Assembly (NCBI RefSeq): GCF_010993735.1
Contig: NZ_WQNI01000024.1
Coordinates: 1-47,553 of the forward strand
Direction of reading: 5' to 3'
Length of the DNA: 47,553 nucleotides
Source of the DNA: Chelativorans alearensis
GTDB taxonomy: Bacteria > Pseudomonadota > Alphaproteobacteria > Rhizobiales > Rhizobiaceae
Part shown: positions 8,220 through 16,928 of the stretch, piece after piece
How the letters are laid out: the number at the start of each line of letters is the position of its first letter
Numbering within the stretch: the stretch's first letter is position 1
Notes under the pieces: generated by a model
Database searches by the model: none
What the model was told of the DNA's origin: nothing
Seen by the model: only the letters and a program-made list of their open reading frames with translations
Program-made: the position numbers and the translations under genes

Positions 8220-9092
8220 ATGGTACTAATCGCGCAAATACTACTAATCATAATTGCAACAATGGCATATTCCGGTGTTGCCGCCGCCTGCTCCGATACG
8301 AACTTCGCGAACGCGGTGGAAAATGCAGGGTTGGAGTCACTGCCGCGCGAGCGTGAGCTGGAATGCCTTTCGGCAGCAGAGAACGACGCGGAGATGGCGC
8401 GCGGCGTGGCGGCGGCCGTGGCTGTTCTTACAAATTCAACCGAGTTCGGGGACTACTTCAAAGCCCTGATCTCATCGAGCGGTGTGTCCGTCTGCCAGGA
8501 TCCTCTCTCTTTCGCGTGCCGCGGCTACTTCGAGCCGGAAGGAAATATCATCGCCGTGGCGCCCGGACTGACGGAGGGGCAAAAGGTCATAATCCTGGCA
8601 CACGAGCTGAGACATCTTGATCAGCACGAGCGGGGATACCCCCTCTCTCTAAAATACGATCTTCGTGAATATGTGCGCCAGACCTTTGCTCTGGAAGCCG
8701 ACGCTCAGGCCTTTGCCGTCCTGGTCGCCTGGTCACTTCGGGAATACGGAAACGACGAACCTTGGACGGCTGCCGTAGGTTTCGAGGAATTCAGCGACAT
8801 CGCGAAGGTCTTCGAGGAGGCTGTTCGGGCAGAAAATTCGCCGGGCGAGGTGATGCGCCTTACGTTCAAGAGCTGGTACAGCAGTCCCTGGCGACTGGAG
8901 AAATACTGTCTCTCCGCGGCCGGCGATTACTTGGATCAGCTTGAAGTGCGGAAGGCCATAGGGCGATACGAGGAGCTTCCGCCGGACCGTTTCAATACGC
9001 TGTGCGAAATGCCAGATAGCAGCAATTACGGTTGCGATTCCACCGTCGAGATAGCGCGGAAGGTCACCTTCCCCTGCATCCCGCCGACTTGA
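8220..9092 (+). CDS. Exported putative zinc metallopeptidase (HELRH; DUF6782-like)
   Basis: A 290-residue protein with an N-terminal hydrophobic signal (LIAQILLIIIATMAYSGVAAAC). It has the zinc motif HELRH at 128-132 (HExxH) and LEADAQAF (Glu 159) placed where the third zinc ligand of gluzincin-like peptidases lies. The layout resembles the DUF6782 family of putative metallopeptidases. Several cysteines (24, 49, 92, 100 and others near the C-terminus) suggest disulfides in the periplasm or outside the cell. The ATG follows GGGGTTAA, a weak ribosome site. It diverges from the ClpP-like gene across about 340 bases. Composition looks less GC-rich than the flanking core genes, suggesting acquisition. 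Substrate unknown. Confidence 0.72.
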   Translation: MVLIAQILLIIIATMAYSGVAAACSDTNFANAVENAGLESLPRERELECLSAAENDAEMARGVAAAVAVLTNSTEFGDYFKALISSSGVSVCQDPLSFACRGYFEPEGNIIAVAPGLTEGQKVIILAHELRHLDQHERGYPLSLKYDLREYVRQTFALEADAQAFAVLVAWSLREYGNDEPWTAAVGFEEFSDIAKVFEEAVRAENSPGEVMRLTFKSWYSSPWRLEKYCLSAAGDYLDQLEVRKAIGRYEELPPDRFNTLCEMPDSSNYGCDSTVEIARKVTFPCIPPT

Positions 9093-9185
9093 CGCTGGAA
9101 ATCCACGGTCGGTGTCTCCGTCCTTCTCAACAGACTGGCCAACACGCCGCTAACACGATTTGCACAGGCAGCGGTTCGCCTCTTT

Positions 9186-9341
9186 TCATCGAGCGGCCAG
9201 GGGCGTTGATTGCATAGCCCGGAAACCTGTTTCGCGAGCTATGTCAACGTTAGAAGAGAATGAAGGGTCGTCATCGACATCTTCGAGCCAGATAGAGGCT
9301 CCCTGCGCCAGGGCGTTGCCACAGGCCGAGCCGTCATTCGC
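9186..9341 (-). pseudogene. Fragment of a GAF-domain sensor gene
   Basis: The minus strand reads GSACGNALAQG...IWLEDVDDDPSF...IARETGFRAMQSTPLAAR and then hits a stop. This is the characteristic middle of GAF domains in PAS/GAF sensor histidine kinases (ACG-AL-G, VEDV-DP-F, GFRAVQSTPL-SR). Nothing before or after continues the domain and there is no start signal. It is therefore a decayed remnant about 50 codons long between the metallopeptidase and the HxlR regulator. The remaining bases of the 9093-9361 gap show no gene. Confidence 0.65.
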
Positions 9342-9361
9342 CGTTAAAACCGCGAAATGGT

Positions 9362-9718
9362 CTAGAAGCGGCTTACGAAAATTGCGCTGTGCGCCGGTTC
9401 GCCGCGAAGGCTGTCGGTCGCCTCCCACCAGTCGCCCAGGGCGTCGATCAGCGGCACGAGTCTGTGGCCGGCCGGGGTCAGATCGTATTCGACGCGCAGC
9501 GGGTAGCCCTCGAACTCGGTGCGCTGGAGGATGCCGGCATCCTCCAGTTTACGCAGCTCCAGGGCGAGCATCTTGTGCGAGATGGTGGGGTTGTCCCTGC
9601 GCAAGTCGCTGAAGCGTTTGGTGCCCTCTTTCAGATAGTAGATCAGAAGAGTAGGCCAGCGGCCGCTGAGCACCTGCATCACTTCTTCGATGGGACAGCG
9701 GGAGACGAGATCTTTCAT
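9362..9718 (-). CDS. HxlR-family transcriptional regulator
   Basis: A 118-residue winged-helix protein. It has the family signature CPIEEVMQVLSGRWPTLLIYYL (cysteine 8, then the GRW turn), followed by the recognition region RFSDLRRDNPTISHKMLALELRKLE and the wing LRVEYDLTPAGHRL. HxlR proteins bind DNA as dimers, and many respond to electrophiles or oxidants through the conserved N-terminal cysteine. It diverges from a glutathione transferase gene with an inverted repeat between them, so it most likely controls that gene and itself. No clear ribosome site precedes ATG 9718. Confidence 0.92.
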   Translation of the reverse strand: MKDLVSRCPIEEVMQVLSGRWPTLLIYYLKEGTKRFSDLRRDNPTISHKMLALELRKLEDAGILQRTEFEGYPLRVEYDLTPAGHRLVPLIDALGDWWEATDSLRGEPAHSAIFVSRF

Positions 9719-9733
9719 CGCGGCGGCTCGTGG

Positions 9734-9751
9734 TTACGAAAAAGTGCGTAA
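9734..9751. promoter_or_regulatory. Candidate HxlR operator
   Basis: The perfect inverted repeat TTACG-N8-CGTAA lies in the 110-base gap between divergent hxlR and the glutathione transferase gene, 16 bases upstream of the hxlR start. Position and symmetry fit a dimeric winged-helix regulator acting on both promoters. Confidence 0.55.
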
Positions 9752-9828
9752 TTTACTTCCCCGAACGGGTGGCTAGGGTCCGGTTCCGCTGCGCAGCGTG
9801 ATCATCGGAAATCACGGAGAACAAGATC

Positions 9829-10533
9829 ATGGAACCTATCCTACTCTACGGCTTCCCGCTGGGAAGTTCCATGGGGCTCGTCGCTGCGCTCGAATGGCTG
9901 GGCAGGCCCTACCGGCTGTGCCGGGTCGATATGCTGGGCGAGATGCGCGATCCGTCCTATGCCCGGATAAATGCACGGCATGAGACGCCGGCATTCATCA
10001 CCGACGAAGGGCAAATCCTGACGGAAACCATGGCGATTGCAGCCTGGCTCGAAGCAAGGGACACCGAGCGGCGCATAAGCTTCGATCCGCTGACGCGGGA
10101 CGCCGAGCGGATGCACCAGTTGATGGCCTTCGTGAACACCGGTTTCACCGGCGCGTTCAGCCCTCTTTGGGTTGCGATGGAAATGGAGGCGCCGGACCCG
10201 GCAATGCAGTCGGCCTTGCGGAAGTGGGGCCGGGAAGCCGTCACCGAACGGCACGACAAGCTCGAAGAGATGATCGAGGCAAGCGCCTTCCTGCTCGGAG
10301 ACCGGCCGACCTTGGCCGACGCCTTGCTCATCGGCGTGGCGCGCTGGCTCGACTTCCATAATGTCGCCGAAAAAGAACGGTGGCCGAAGCTTGCGGCCCT
10401 GCGCCAGCGGCTCGAAGCCGATCCCGCCGTCGTCTACGCCTCCGATCTGGAGGACGGCAAGGCGAACCCGGGAAGCGGGGCGTGCGTCGGCCATGTCGAT
10501 CTGGCGGAGGTGATCCAACGCTTCGGCAAGTAG
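9829..10533 (+). CDS. Glutathione S-transferase
   Basis: A 234-residue protein with the thioredoxin-like N-terminal domain (ILLYGFPLGSSMGLVAALEWLGRPY). The serines at about 13-14 are at the usual position of the glutathione-activating residue, and ETMAIAAWLEAR (about 66-77) is the SNAIxxYL-equivalent glutathione-binding block. The C-terminal helical domain has the FLLGDRPTLADALLIGVARWL motif. Family role: conjugation of glutathione to electrophiles, or related thiol chemistry, in the cytoplasm. GGAGAAC precedes the ATG. It is divergent from an HxlR regulator, suggesting induction by reactive compounds. The gene is convergent with secA, 33 bases away. Confidence 0.9.
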   Translation: MEPILLYGFPLGSSMGLVAALEWLGRPYRLCRVDMLGEMRDPSYARINARHETPAFITDEGQILTETMAIAAWLEARDTERRISFDPLTRDAERMHQLMAFVNTGFTGAFSPLWVAMEMEAPDPAMQSALRKWGREAVTERHDKLEEMIEASAFLLGDRPTLADALLIGVARWLDFHNVAEKERWPKLAALRQRLEADPAVVYASDLEDGKANPGSGACVGHVDLAEVIQRFGK

Positions 10534-10566
10534 CGCCGAGGAGAGCGGGCCGCGGGAAGCGCCGCC

Positions 10567-13293
10567 CTACGCAAACGCCCCGTGGCAGTGCTTGTACTTC
10601 TTGCCCGAGCCGCAGGGGCAGGGTTCGTTGCGGCCGACCTTGCCCCAGCTGGCGGGGTCGTTCGGATCGCGTTCCTCGGCCGGGACAACGCGGGTTTCCA
10701 GGCGTGGCAGGGTCATCGTGTCGCCCTCGAACTCGTCCTCGCCGGTCGTGCCGTCGACGTGGTGGGCTTCCATGGCGGGCGTCTGCGGCGGCGGGGCGTC
10801 GGCGGCCTCGCGCACCAGCTCCACGCGCATGAGCTGCGCCGTCACCGCCTGGCGCAGATTGCCGAGCATGGCCTGGAAGAGCTCGAAGGCTTCGGTCTTG
10901 TACTCGTTGAGCGGGTCGCGCTGGGCATAGCCGCGGAAGCCGACCACCGAACGCAGGTGGTCGAGGTTGACCAGATGCTCGCGCCACAAATGGTCGAGCG
11001 TCTGCAAGAGGATCGACTTCTCGACATAGGTCATGATGTCGGGGCCGAAGCGCTCGGCGCGGTCGGCGGCCGCCTTGTCGGCGGCTTCGGTGATGCGGGC
11101 GCGGATGTCGTCCTCGGCGATCCCCTCCTCCTGCACCCACTCCTCGATGGGCAGGTCGAGGTTGAGGCTCGTCGCCACGCCTTCCTTCAGGCCCTTGGCG
11201 TCCCACTGCTCGGCATAGGCCTTTTCCGGGATGTGGCGGACGACCAGGTCGTCGATGACGTCCTCGCGCATCTCGGCGACGGTCTCGCCGAGGTTCTCGC
11301 CGTCCATCAGCTCGATGCGTTGCTCGAAGACCACCTTGCGCTGGTCGTTCATCACGTCGTCGAACTTGAGCAAGTTCTTGCGGATGTCGAAGTTGCGCGC
11401 CTCGACCTTCTTCTGCGCTTTCTCCAGAGCCTTGTTGATCCAGGGGTGGACGATCGCCTCGTCTTCCTTCAGGCCGAGCTTCTGCAGCATGCCGTCCATG
11501 CGGTCGGAGCCGAAGATGCGCATCAGGTCGTCCTGGAGCGACAGGTAGAACTTGGAGCGGCCGGGGTCCCCCTGGCGGCCGGAGCGGCCGCGCAGCTGGT
11601 TGTCGATGCGGCGGCTCTCGTGGCGCTCGGTGGCAAGCACGTAGAGCCCGCCGGCGGCGATCGCCTTGTCCTTGAGCTTCTGCACGTCCTCGCGGATGGC
11701 CTTTTCCTTGGCCTCGCGCGCCGCGCCGGGCTCCATGTCGCCCAGTTCCTCGGCAATGCGCATGTCCGGGTTGCCGCCGAGCTGGATGTCGGTGCCGCGG
11801 CCGGCCATGTTGGTGGCGATGGTGATGGCGCCGGGTTTGCCTGCCTGGGCGACGATGAAGGCTTCGCGCTCGTGGTGGCGGGCGTTCAGGACCTCGATAT
11901 CCTTGATGCCCTCCTTGCGCAGGCGCTCGGCCAGGAACTCGGACTTCTCGATGGAGGTGGTGCCGACGAGGATGGGCTGGCCCTTCTCCCGCGCGTCCTT
12001 GATCTCCTTGACGATGGCCCGGAACTTCTCCTCCACCGTGCGGTAGACCTCGTCGTCCTCGTCGAGACGCAGGATCGGCAGGTTGGTGGGGATTTCGGCG
12101 ACGTCGAGGCCGTAGATGTTGCCGAACTCCTCCGCTTCCGTCGCCGCCGTGCCGGTCATGCCGGCGAGCTTGTCGTACATGCGGAAGTAGTTCTGGAAGG
12201 TGATGGAGGCGAGCGTCTGGTTCTCCGGCTGGATCTTGACGTGCTCCTTGGCCTCCAGCGCCTGGTGCAGGCCTTCCGAATAGCGCCGTCCCGGCATCAT
12301 GCGGCCGGTGAACTCGTCGATGATGATGAGCTCGTCGTTGCGGACGATGTAGTCCTTGTCGCGCTGGAAGAGCTTGTGCGCCTTCAAGGCGTTGTTGAGG
12401 TGGTGGACGATGGCGACGTTCTCCACGTCGTAGAGGGATTCCCCCTTGAAGAGGTCCGCTTCGCGCAGCATCGTCTCCACATTCTCGGTGCCTTCCTCGG
12501 TGAAGGTGGCGGTGCGCTGCTTCTCGTCGACCTCGTAATCGCCTTCGTCCAGCTTCAGGATAAAGGCGTCGATGGTGTTGTAGAGCTCGGAGCGGTCGTC
12601 CAGCGGGCCGGAGATGATGAGCGGGGTGCGCGCCTCGTCAACGAGGATGGAGTCCACCTCGTCGACGATGGCGAAGTTGTGGCCGCGCTGCACCATCTGC
12701 GCGCGCTCGTATTTCATGTTGTCGCGCAGATAGTCGAAGCCGAGCTCGTTGTTGGTGGCGTAGGTGACGTCGCTGGCGTAGGCGGCGCGGCGCTCGTCGT
12801 CCGACATGCCGTGCACGATGACGCCCGTGGTCAATCCCAGGAAGTTGTAAAGCTTGCCCATCCACTCCGCGTCGCGGCGGGCGAGATAGTCGTTGACGGT
12901 GACGACGTGGACGCCCTTGCCGGTCAGCGCGTTGAGATAGACGGGCAGGGTGGCGACCAGCGTCTTGCCTTCGCCGGTCTTCATCTCGGCGATCGAGCCC
13001 TCGTGAAGCACCATGCCGCCGACGAGCTGAACGTCGAAGGGACGCAGGCCCAGCGCCCGGTGCGCAGCCTCGCGCACGACGGCGAAGGCGGGCACCAGAA
13101 GGTCCTCCAGTTCAGCGCCGTCCGCCAGTTGCTTGCGGAATTCCTCGGTCTTGCCGCGCAGCGCCTCGTCGGACAGCGCCCGCATCTCCTCTTCCAAAGC
13201 GCCGATCGCTTCGACGCGGGGCTGCATGCCCTTGATGCGGCGCTCATTCGCTGAGCCGAAAATCTTGCGGGCAATGCCGCCGAGACTGACCAT
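10567..13293 (-). CDS. secA: Protein translocase ATPase SecA
   Basis: 908 residues, the normal alphaproteobacterial length. The order is Walker A MKTGEGKT (104-111), [15 protein letters not shown] of the first nucleotide domain, the preprotein crosslinking region, [14 protein letters not shown] and the [11 protein letters not shown] motif VI. The C-terminal zinc-binding SEC-C tail is [12 protein letters not shown] (892-903), which contacts SecB and phospholipid. SecA drives unfolded preproteins through SecYEG. Start MVSLGG at 13293 is chosen because AAGGA lies six bases upstream; a tandem ATG at 13296 is the alternative. It diverges from an exported parvulin, a functionally sensible neighbour. 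The long open frame on the opposite strand is a codon-bias shadow. Confidence 0.98.
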   Translation of the reverse strand: MVSLGGIARKIFGSANERRIKGMQPRVEAIGALEEEMRALSDEALRGKTEEFRKQLADGAELEDLLVPAFAVVREAAHRALGLRPFDVQLVGGMVLHEGSIAEMKTGEGKTLVATLPVYLNALTGKGVHVVTVNDYLARRDAEWMGKLYNFLGLTTGVIVHGMSDDERRAAYASDVTYATNNELGFDYLRDNMKYERAQMVQRGHNFAIVDEVDSILVDEARTPLIISGPLDDRSELYNTIDAFILKLDEGDYEVDEKQRTATFTEEGTENVETMLREADLFKGESLYDVENVAIVHHLNNALKAHKLFQRDKDYIVRNDELIIIDEFTGRMMPGRRYSEGLHQALEAKEHVKIQPENQTLASITFQNYFRMYDKLAGMTGTAATEAEEFGNIYGLDVAEIPTNLPILRLDEDDEVYRTVEEKFRAIVKEIKDAREKGQPILVGTTSIEKSEFLAERLRKEGIKDIEVLNARHHEREAFIVAQAGKPGAITIATNMAGRGTDIQLGGNPDMRIAEELGDMEPGAAREAKEKAIREDVQKLKDKAIAAGGLYVLATERHESRRIDNQLRGRSGRQGDPGRSKFYLSLQDDLMRIFGSDRMDGMLQKLGLKEDEAIVHPWINKALEKAQKKVEARNFDIRKNLLKFDDVMNDQRKVVFEQRIELMDGENLGETVAEMREDVIDDLVVRHIPEKAYAEQWDAKGLKEGVATSLNLDLPIEEWVQEEGIAEDDIRARITEAADKAAADRAERFGPDIMTYVEKSILLQTLDHLWREHLVNLDHLRSVVGFRGYAQRDPLNEYKTEAFELFQAMLGNLRQAVTAQLMRVELVREAADAPPPQTPAMEAHHVDGTTGEDEFEGDTMTLPRLETRVVPAEERDPNDPASWGKVGRNEPCPCGSGKKYKHCHGAFA

Positions 13294-13561
13294 CATTGGT
13301 CCTTTCAATTCTCGATATGCCGACAATCGATGTCGGCCCACTCCGCCAGTTTCAAGCCAGAGCCGAAGGCAGCAGGAAACGCGTCCGGTATTGGGTTCTG
13401 GACGCAAGGTCGAAGGAGAGATAAGAGGGGCCACCTGCGATGTCAACTTTGCGCGAAACCTGCGTCAGACCGCAAAATTCCGCCATATTTCTGGATGGTT
13501 TGGGTGCACTGCCCCATCTGTCCGGTAAACACCCCTAAGCCTACGACTGGAGAGTTTCTCA

Positions 13562-14458
13562 ATGCATCATTCCTTCCGCCGTTTTCTCCTAGCGCGCGCC
13601 GGTGCGGTGGCTTTGATCGCCGTCATAGGCAGCGCCCCCTCCATGGCGCAGGAAGGCGAGGTGGTTGCCACGCTCAACGGCGAGCCCATCACCGAAACCG
13701 ATCTGGCACTGGCGGAACAGGAGCTCGATTCGCAATTCAGCCAATTGCCCGAAGATCAGCGCCGTGCCGCCGCTCTTTCGGCCGTCATCGACGTGCGGCT
13801 GTTCGCCTCGGAGGCGGAGAAGCAGGAGATCGACCAGGGCGAGGATTTCCAGCGCCGTATCGCTTTCCTGCGCGAGCGGGCGCTCCACAGCGCCTTCATC
13901 GACCGGAACGTCGTCGAGCCCATCACCGACGACGAGGTGCGTGCCCGCTACGACGAGGAGGTGGCGAAGCTGACGCCGCCGGAGGAGGTGAACGCCCGCC
14001 ACATCCTGGTCGAGAGCGAGGAAGAGGCGAAGGCCGTGATCAAGCAGCTCGACGAGGGCGGCGACTTCGCGGCGATCGCCGAAGAGAAGTCCAAGGACGG
14101 CTCGGCCAACAACGGAGGCGACCTCGGCTATTTCTCGAAGGGCCGCATGGTGCCGGAATTCGAGGAGGCGGCCTTCGCGATGGAGCCGGGCAGCTACACG
14201 AAAGAGCCGGTCAAGACCCAATTCGGCTGGCACGTCATCAAGGTGGAAGACAAGCGCACCCAGGAGCCGCCGGCGCTTGAGCAGGTGCAGAGCCAGATCC
14301 GCTCGCTCGTCATCCGGGACAAGTACATCGACGCGGTTTCCTCCCTGCGCAATGCGGCCGAGGTTGACATCCCGAACGAGGAGTTGAAGACCTCCGTCGA
14401 CAAGCTCTTCCGCCAGCAGACGGGTCAGCAGGAGGAAGGCGGCGAGGCGGCCGAATAG
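13562..14458 (+). CDS. Exported parvulin-type peptidyl-prolyl isomerase
   Basis: 298 residues: a signal peptide (LARAGAVALIAVIGSAPSMA, cleaved before QEGEV), a SurA-like N-terminal chaperone region, and a parvulin domain at about 140-235. The domain carries the usual blocks NARHILVESEEEA, GGDFAAIAEEKSKDGSANNGGDLGYFSKGRMVPEFEEAAF and TQFGWHVIKVED. The tail is acidic and glutamine-rich. It probably assists folding of outer-membrane and periplasmic proteins. It diverges from secA across about 270 bases and is followed by a strong hairpin terminator. Confidence 0.93.
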   Translation: MHHSFRRFLLARAGAVALIAVIGSAPSMAQEGEVVATLNGEPITETDLALAEQELDSQFSQLPEDQRRAAALSAVIDVRLFASEAEKQEIDQGEDFQRRIAFLRERALHSAFIDRNVVEPITDDEVRARYDEEVAKLTPPEEVNARHILVESEEEAKAVIKQLDEGGDFAAIAEEKSKDGSANNGGDLGYFSKGRMVPEFEEAAFAMEPGSYTKEPVKTQFGWHVIKVEDKRTQEPPALEQVQSQIRSLVIRDKYIDAVSSLRNAAEVDIPNEELKTSVDKLFRQQTGQQEEGGEAAE

Positions 14459-14499
14459 GCCGGGCCTTTCCCGCACATCCCTCTCGATACATCGCCAGC

Positions 14500-14528
14500 G
14501 GCCCCGGTTTTTCCGGGGCCGTTTGCTT
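14500..14528. terminator. Bidirectional terminator between parvulin and tetR genes
   Basis: GGCCCCGG-TTTTT-CCGGGGCC is a perfect eight-base stem followed by GTTTGCTT. It sits between the convergent parvulin (ends 14458) and tetR (ends 14542) genes and could serve both. Confidence 0.75.
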
Positions 14529-14541
14529 CCAAGGCGTGTAT

Positions 14542-15147
14542 CTATCCGCCTGCAGGCTTCAAGACCCCGCGCACCAGCGAGCGCACGACCGCGCGAAGCT
14601 CGTCGCTGTTGATCTGCAGCCGGTTCTGAATGAGCCGCATCCAGGCGAAGGAAAGCACCAGCTCCGCGGCGACGAGCGGCTCGGCGTCGGGAACGAGGTC
14701 GCCCCGCCGGCGTGCCCGTTCGAATACCTCGGCGATCTGGGCGCATCTCTCCCTCGCATAGTCCGCCACTGCGTCCGATGTCGCCTCGTCTGCCTGCGCC
14801 TCGGCCAATATCGAACGGAAGAACTTGGCGTATGGGGTGTGGTGCCAGTATCTGAACAGACTGGAGAGGAAGAGAAGAAGATCCTTCTCCAGGTCTCCGG
14901 TATCGTGGTGCGTGAACTCGCGCTTGTGCAGGTGGTAGACAGCGAGCAGGAGGACCCCCTTGCTCGGCCACCAGCGGTAGATGGTGGGTTTTCCCGCCCG
15001 TGCCCTGCGCGCCACCGCCTCGATGGAAAACCCGGCATAGCCGGCCTCCTGCAGCACCTCATGGGCGGCCTGAAGGATCGCCTTCTCCGTTTCCGGGTTG
15101 CGGCGGGCGCCGATAGAGCGACGCTGAGGTTCCTCGACCTTTTCCAT
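14542..15147 (-). CDS. TetR-family transcriptional regulator
   Basis: 201 residues. The N-terminal TetR helix-turn-helix runs from about 20 to 66: AILQAAHEVLQEAGYAGFSIEAVARRARAGKPTIYRWWPSK, including the family-typical TIYRWWPSK recognition end. The C-terminal ligand domain resembles the TetR_C group with a FYRSLLAEAQ-like segment (FFRSILAEAQ). It diverges from a small membrane protein gene, and a 16-bp perfect palindrome overlaps the promoter between them. Repression of both genes is the simplest reading. Ligand unknown. ATG 15147 is chosen; upstream codons run into the promoter. Confidence 0.92.
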   Translation of the reverse strand: MEKVEEPQRRSIGARRNPETEKAILQAAHEVLQEAGYAGFSIEAVARRARAGKPTIYRWWPSKGVLLLAVYHLHKREFTHHDTGDLEKDLLLFLSSLFRYWHHTPYAKFFRSILAEAQADEATSDAVADYARERCAQIAEVFERARRRGDLVPDAEPLVAAELVLSFAWMRLIQNRLQINSDELRAVVRSLVRGVLKPAGG

Positions 15148-15185
15148 CCGGTTCTCGCGTTTTTCTTTGAGGGTAGCATAGCATC

Positions 15186-15232
15186 TTGACGAAACGAAAC
15201 GGCTCGTTTTATATATAACGGAACGTTCCGTT
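15186..15232 (+). promoter_or_regulatory. Promoter overlapped by a TetR operator
   Basis: TTGACG (15186-15191) and TATATA (15210-15215) with an 18-base spacer form a sigma-70 promoter toward the 86-residue membrane protein gene. The perfect palindrome AACGGAACGTTCCGTT (15217-15232) abuts the -10. A weaker half-symmetric copy, AAACG-GCT-CGTTT (15197-15209), lies in the spacer. This is a typical TetR repression layout. Confidence 0.75.
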
Positions 15233-15250
15233 TCTATTGGAGTCATACCC

Positions 15251-15511
15251 ATGAGCCCCCAAGCTTCCGCTGCCGCCGCGCAGCCCACCGCCACCCGCTT
15301 TTCGCGCCGCCGCTTCGCCGTACTTCTCGTTTTCGGGGTCTATCCCCTGATCACGGGCCTTCTCTACCTGATCTTCCCGCTTACGGAGGGGTGGGTTCTA
15401 TGGCAGCGCACGATGGTGATCGTGCCCATCATGGTGGTCTCGATGATCTGGGGACTGATCCCCTTCGTTCAGCGCACCTTCCGCGGCTTCCTCAACCCGC
15501 CGGTGGGGTAG
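15251..15511 (+). CDS. Small two-helix inner-membrane protein under TetR control
   Basis: An 86-residue protein with two predicted membrane helices (FAVLLVFGVYPLITGLLYLIF and MVIVPIMVVSMIWGLIPFV) separated by TEGWVLWQRT. The N-terminus is basic. The family is not recognised. It is the only gene downstream of the TetR-controlled promoter before a repeat and argJ, so it is probably the main target of the regulator. The context would fit a small transport or stress-adaptation protein, but nothing in the sequence proves it. Confidence 0.75.
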   Translation: MSPQASAAAAQPTATRFSRRRFAVLLVFGVYPLITGLLYLIFPLTEGWVLWQRTMVIVPIMVVSMIWGLIPFVQRTFRGFLNPPVG

Positions 15512-15540
15512 CACATGGAGATGCTAGCGCCCTTTCGCGC

Positions 15541-15570
15541 CCCCCTTCGACAAGCTCAGGACAGAGGGGC
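15541..15570 (+). repeat. Copy of the TTCGACAAGCTCAGG intergenic repeat
   Basis: CCCTTCGACAAGCTCAGGAC is flanked by C- and G-runs. The core TTCGACAAGCT or its complement recurs at 33685-33730, 33781-33814 and 43541-43579, always outside genes. It is one side of a palindromic element common in rhizobial intergenic DNA. Confidence 0.7.
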
Positions 15571-15672
15571 GCGCGACAGGGCGCCGGCGTCTCCAGAAGC
15601 GGTTTCAGCTTGCGTCGGCCGGCTCTATAGGGCAGACGAAGGCGCGAATAGGTCCGTGTCTGCCTCCGGAAA

Positions 15673-16920
15673 ATGCTCATGTCCGAAGCCGTCTCGCCGC
15701 TGGCGCCGAAACGTTATCCCGAGATGCCGGTCGTCGAGGGCGTGCGCGTCGCCACCGCCGAGGCCGGCATCAAGTACAAGGGCCGGAAGGACCTGATGGT
15801 CATGGTGTTCGACGAGGGCACCGAGGTCGCCGGCGTCTTCACACGCTCCAGATGCCCGTCCGCGCCGGTCGAATTCTGCCGCCGCAACCTGCCTGGCGGC
15901 CGGGCACGCATTCTGGTGGTCAATTCGGGCAACGCCAATGCCTTCACCGGCCGCAAGGGCCACGACGCCACGGCGATGACGGCCGAAGCGGCGGCAAAGG
16001 CAGTCGGGGCGGACGAGGGTGAAGTGTTCCTTGCCTCCACCGGCGTGATCGGCGAGCCGCTCGCAGCGGGCGGCTTCGCGCATCTGCTGGGCGATCTCGT
16101 GGGGCGCGCGGCGCCCGACGGCTGGGCGGCGGCGGCGGGCGCCATCATGACCACGGATACCTATCCGAAGTTCGTGACGGCGACGGTGCGGCTGGGCGAG
16201 GCCGACGTGGTCATCAACGGGATCGCCAAGGGAGCAGGCATGATCGCGCCGGACATGGCGACCATGCTCTCCTTCCTCGCCACCGACGCGCCGATCGCCG
16301 CGCCCGTGCTGCAGGAGTTGCTGTCCAGGGGGACGGAGAAGACGTTCAACGCGGTGACGGTCGACAGCGATACCTCGACCAGCGACACGCTGATGCTGTT
16401 CGCCACGGCGAAGGCGGCGGCGCGCGGGGCGCCGTGGATCACGGATGCGAAGGATCCGGCTCTCGCGCCCTTCCGCCGGGCGCTGGGACAGGTCCTGAAG
16501 CAGCTTGCGCTTCAGGTTGTGCGCGACGGGGAGGGCGCGCGCAAGCAGGTGGAGGTGACGGTGACGGGGGCGAAATCGGCGCGCTCGGCCAAACGCATCG
16601 CCCTTTCGATCGCCAATTCGCCGCTGGTCAAGACGGCGATCGCCGGCGAGGACGCCAATTGGGGCCGCGTGGTGATGGCCGTCGGCAAGGCCGGTGAGCC
16701 GGCGGAGCGGGATTTGCTGGCCATCTGGTTCGGCGACATCCGCGTGGCGCACGAGGGCGAGCGCGACCCGGATTATTCCGAGGAACAGGCATCGGCCTAC
16801 ATGAAACGCGACGAGATCGCCATCCGCGTCGATCTGGGCCTTGGACGCGGCAAGGCGACGGTGTGGACGTGTGACCTCACCAAGGAGTATGTCGCTATCA
16901 ACGGCGACTACAGGAGTTGA
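15673..16920 (+). CDS. argJ: Glutamate N-acetyltransferase / ornithine acetyltransferase
   Basis: 415 residues of the ArgJ family. The enzyme moves the acetyl group from N-acetylornithine to glutamate in the arginine cycle; some members can also use acetyl-CoA. The nucleophile Thr 197 sits in [13 protein letters not shown], where self-cleavage yields the alpha and beta chains. [13 protein letters not shown] (84-96) and STGVIGEPL (122-130) are family blocks. The protein ends GDYRS, close to the usual N-G-x-Y-x-S end. Whether this version is bifunctional cannot be decided by eye. A GNAT gene and mutT follow at short spacing, a conserved order in the group. Confidence 0.96.
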   Translation: MLMSEAVSPLAPKRYPEMPVVEGVRVATAEAGIKYKGRKDLMVMVFDEGTEVAGVFTRSRCPSAPVEFCRRNLPGGRARILVVNSGNANAFTGRKGHDATAMTAEAAAKAVGADEGEVFLASTGVIGEPLAAGGFAHLLGDLVGRAAPDGWAAAAGAIMTTDTYPKFVTATVRLGEADVVINGIAKGAGMIAPDMATMLSFLATDAPIAAPVLQELLSRGTEKTFNAVTVDSDTSTSDTLMLFATAKAAARGAPWITDAKDPALAPFRRALGQVLKQLALQVVRDGEGARKQVEVTVTGAKSARSAKRIALSIANSPLVKTAIAGEDANWGRVVMAVGKAGEPAERDLLAIWFGDIRVAHEGERDPDYSEEQASAYMKRDEIAIRVDLGLGRGKATVWTCDLTKEYVAINGDYRS

Positions 16921-16928
16921 CGAGCGCG

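Noticed and set aside
10582-13254. An 890-codon open frame on the plus strand opposite secA
   Set aside because: It is the mirror of secA codon bias in GC-rich DNA; the translation is valine/leucine/aspartate-rich low complexity with no domain, and secA is certain.
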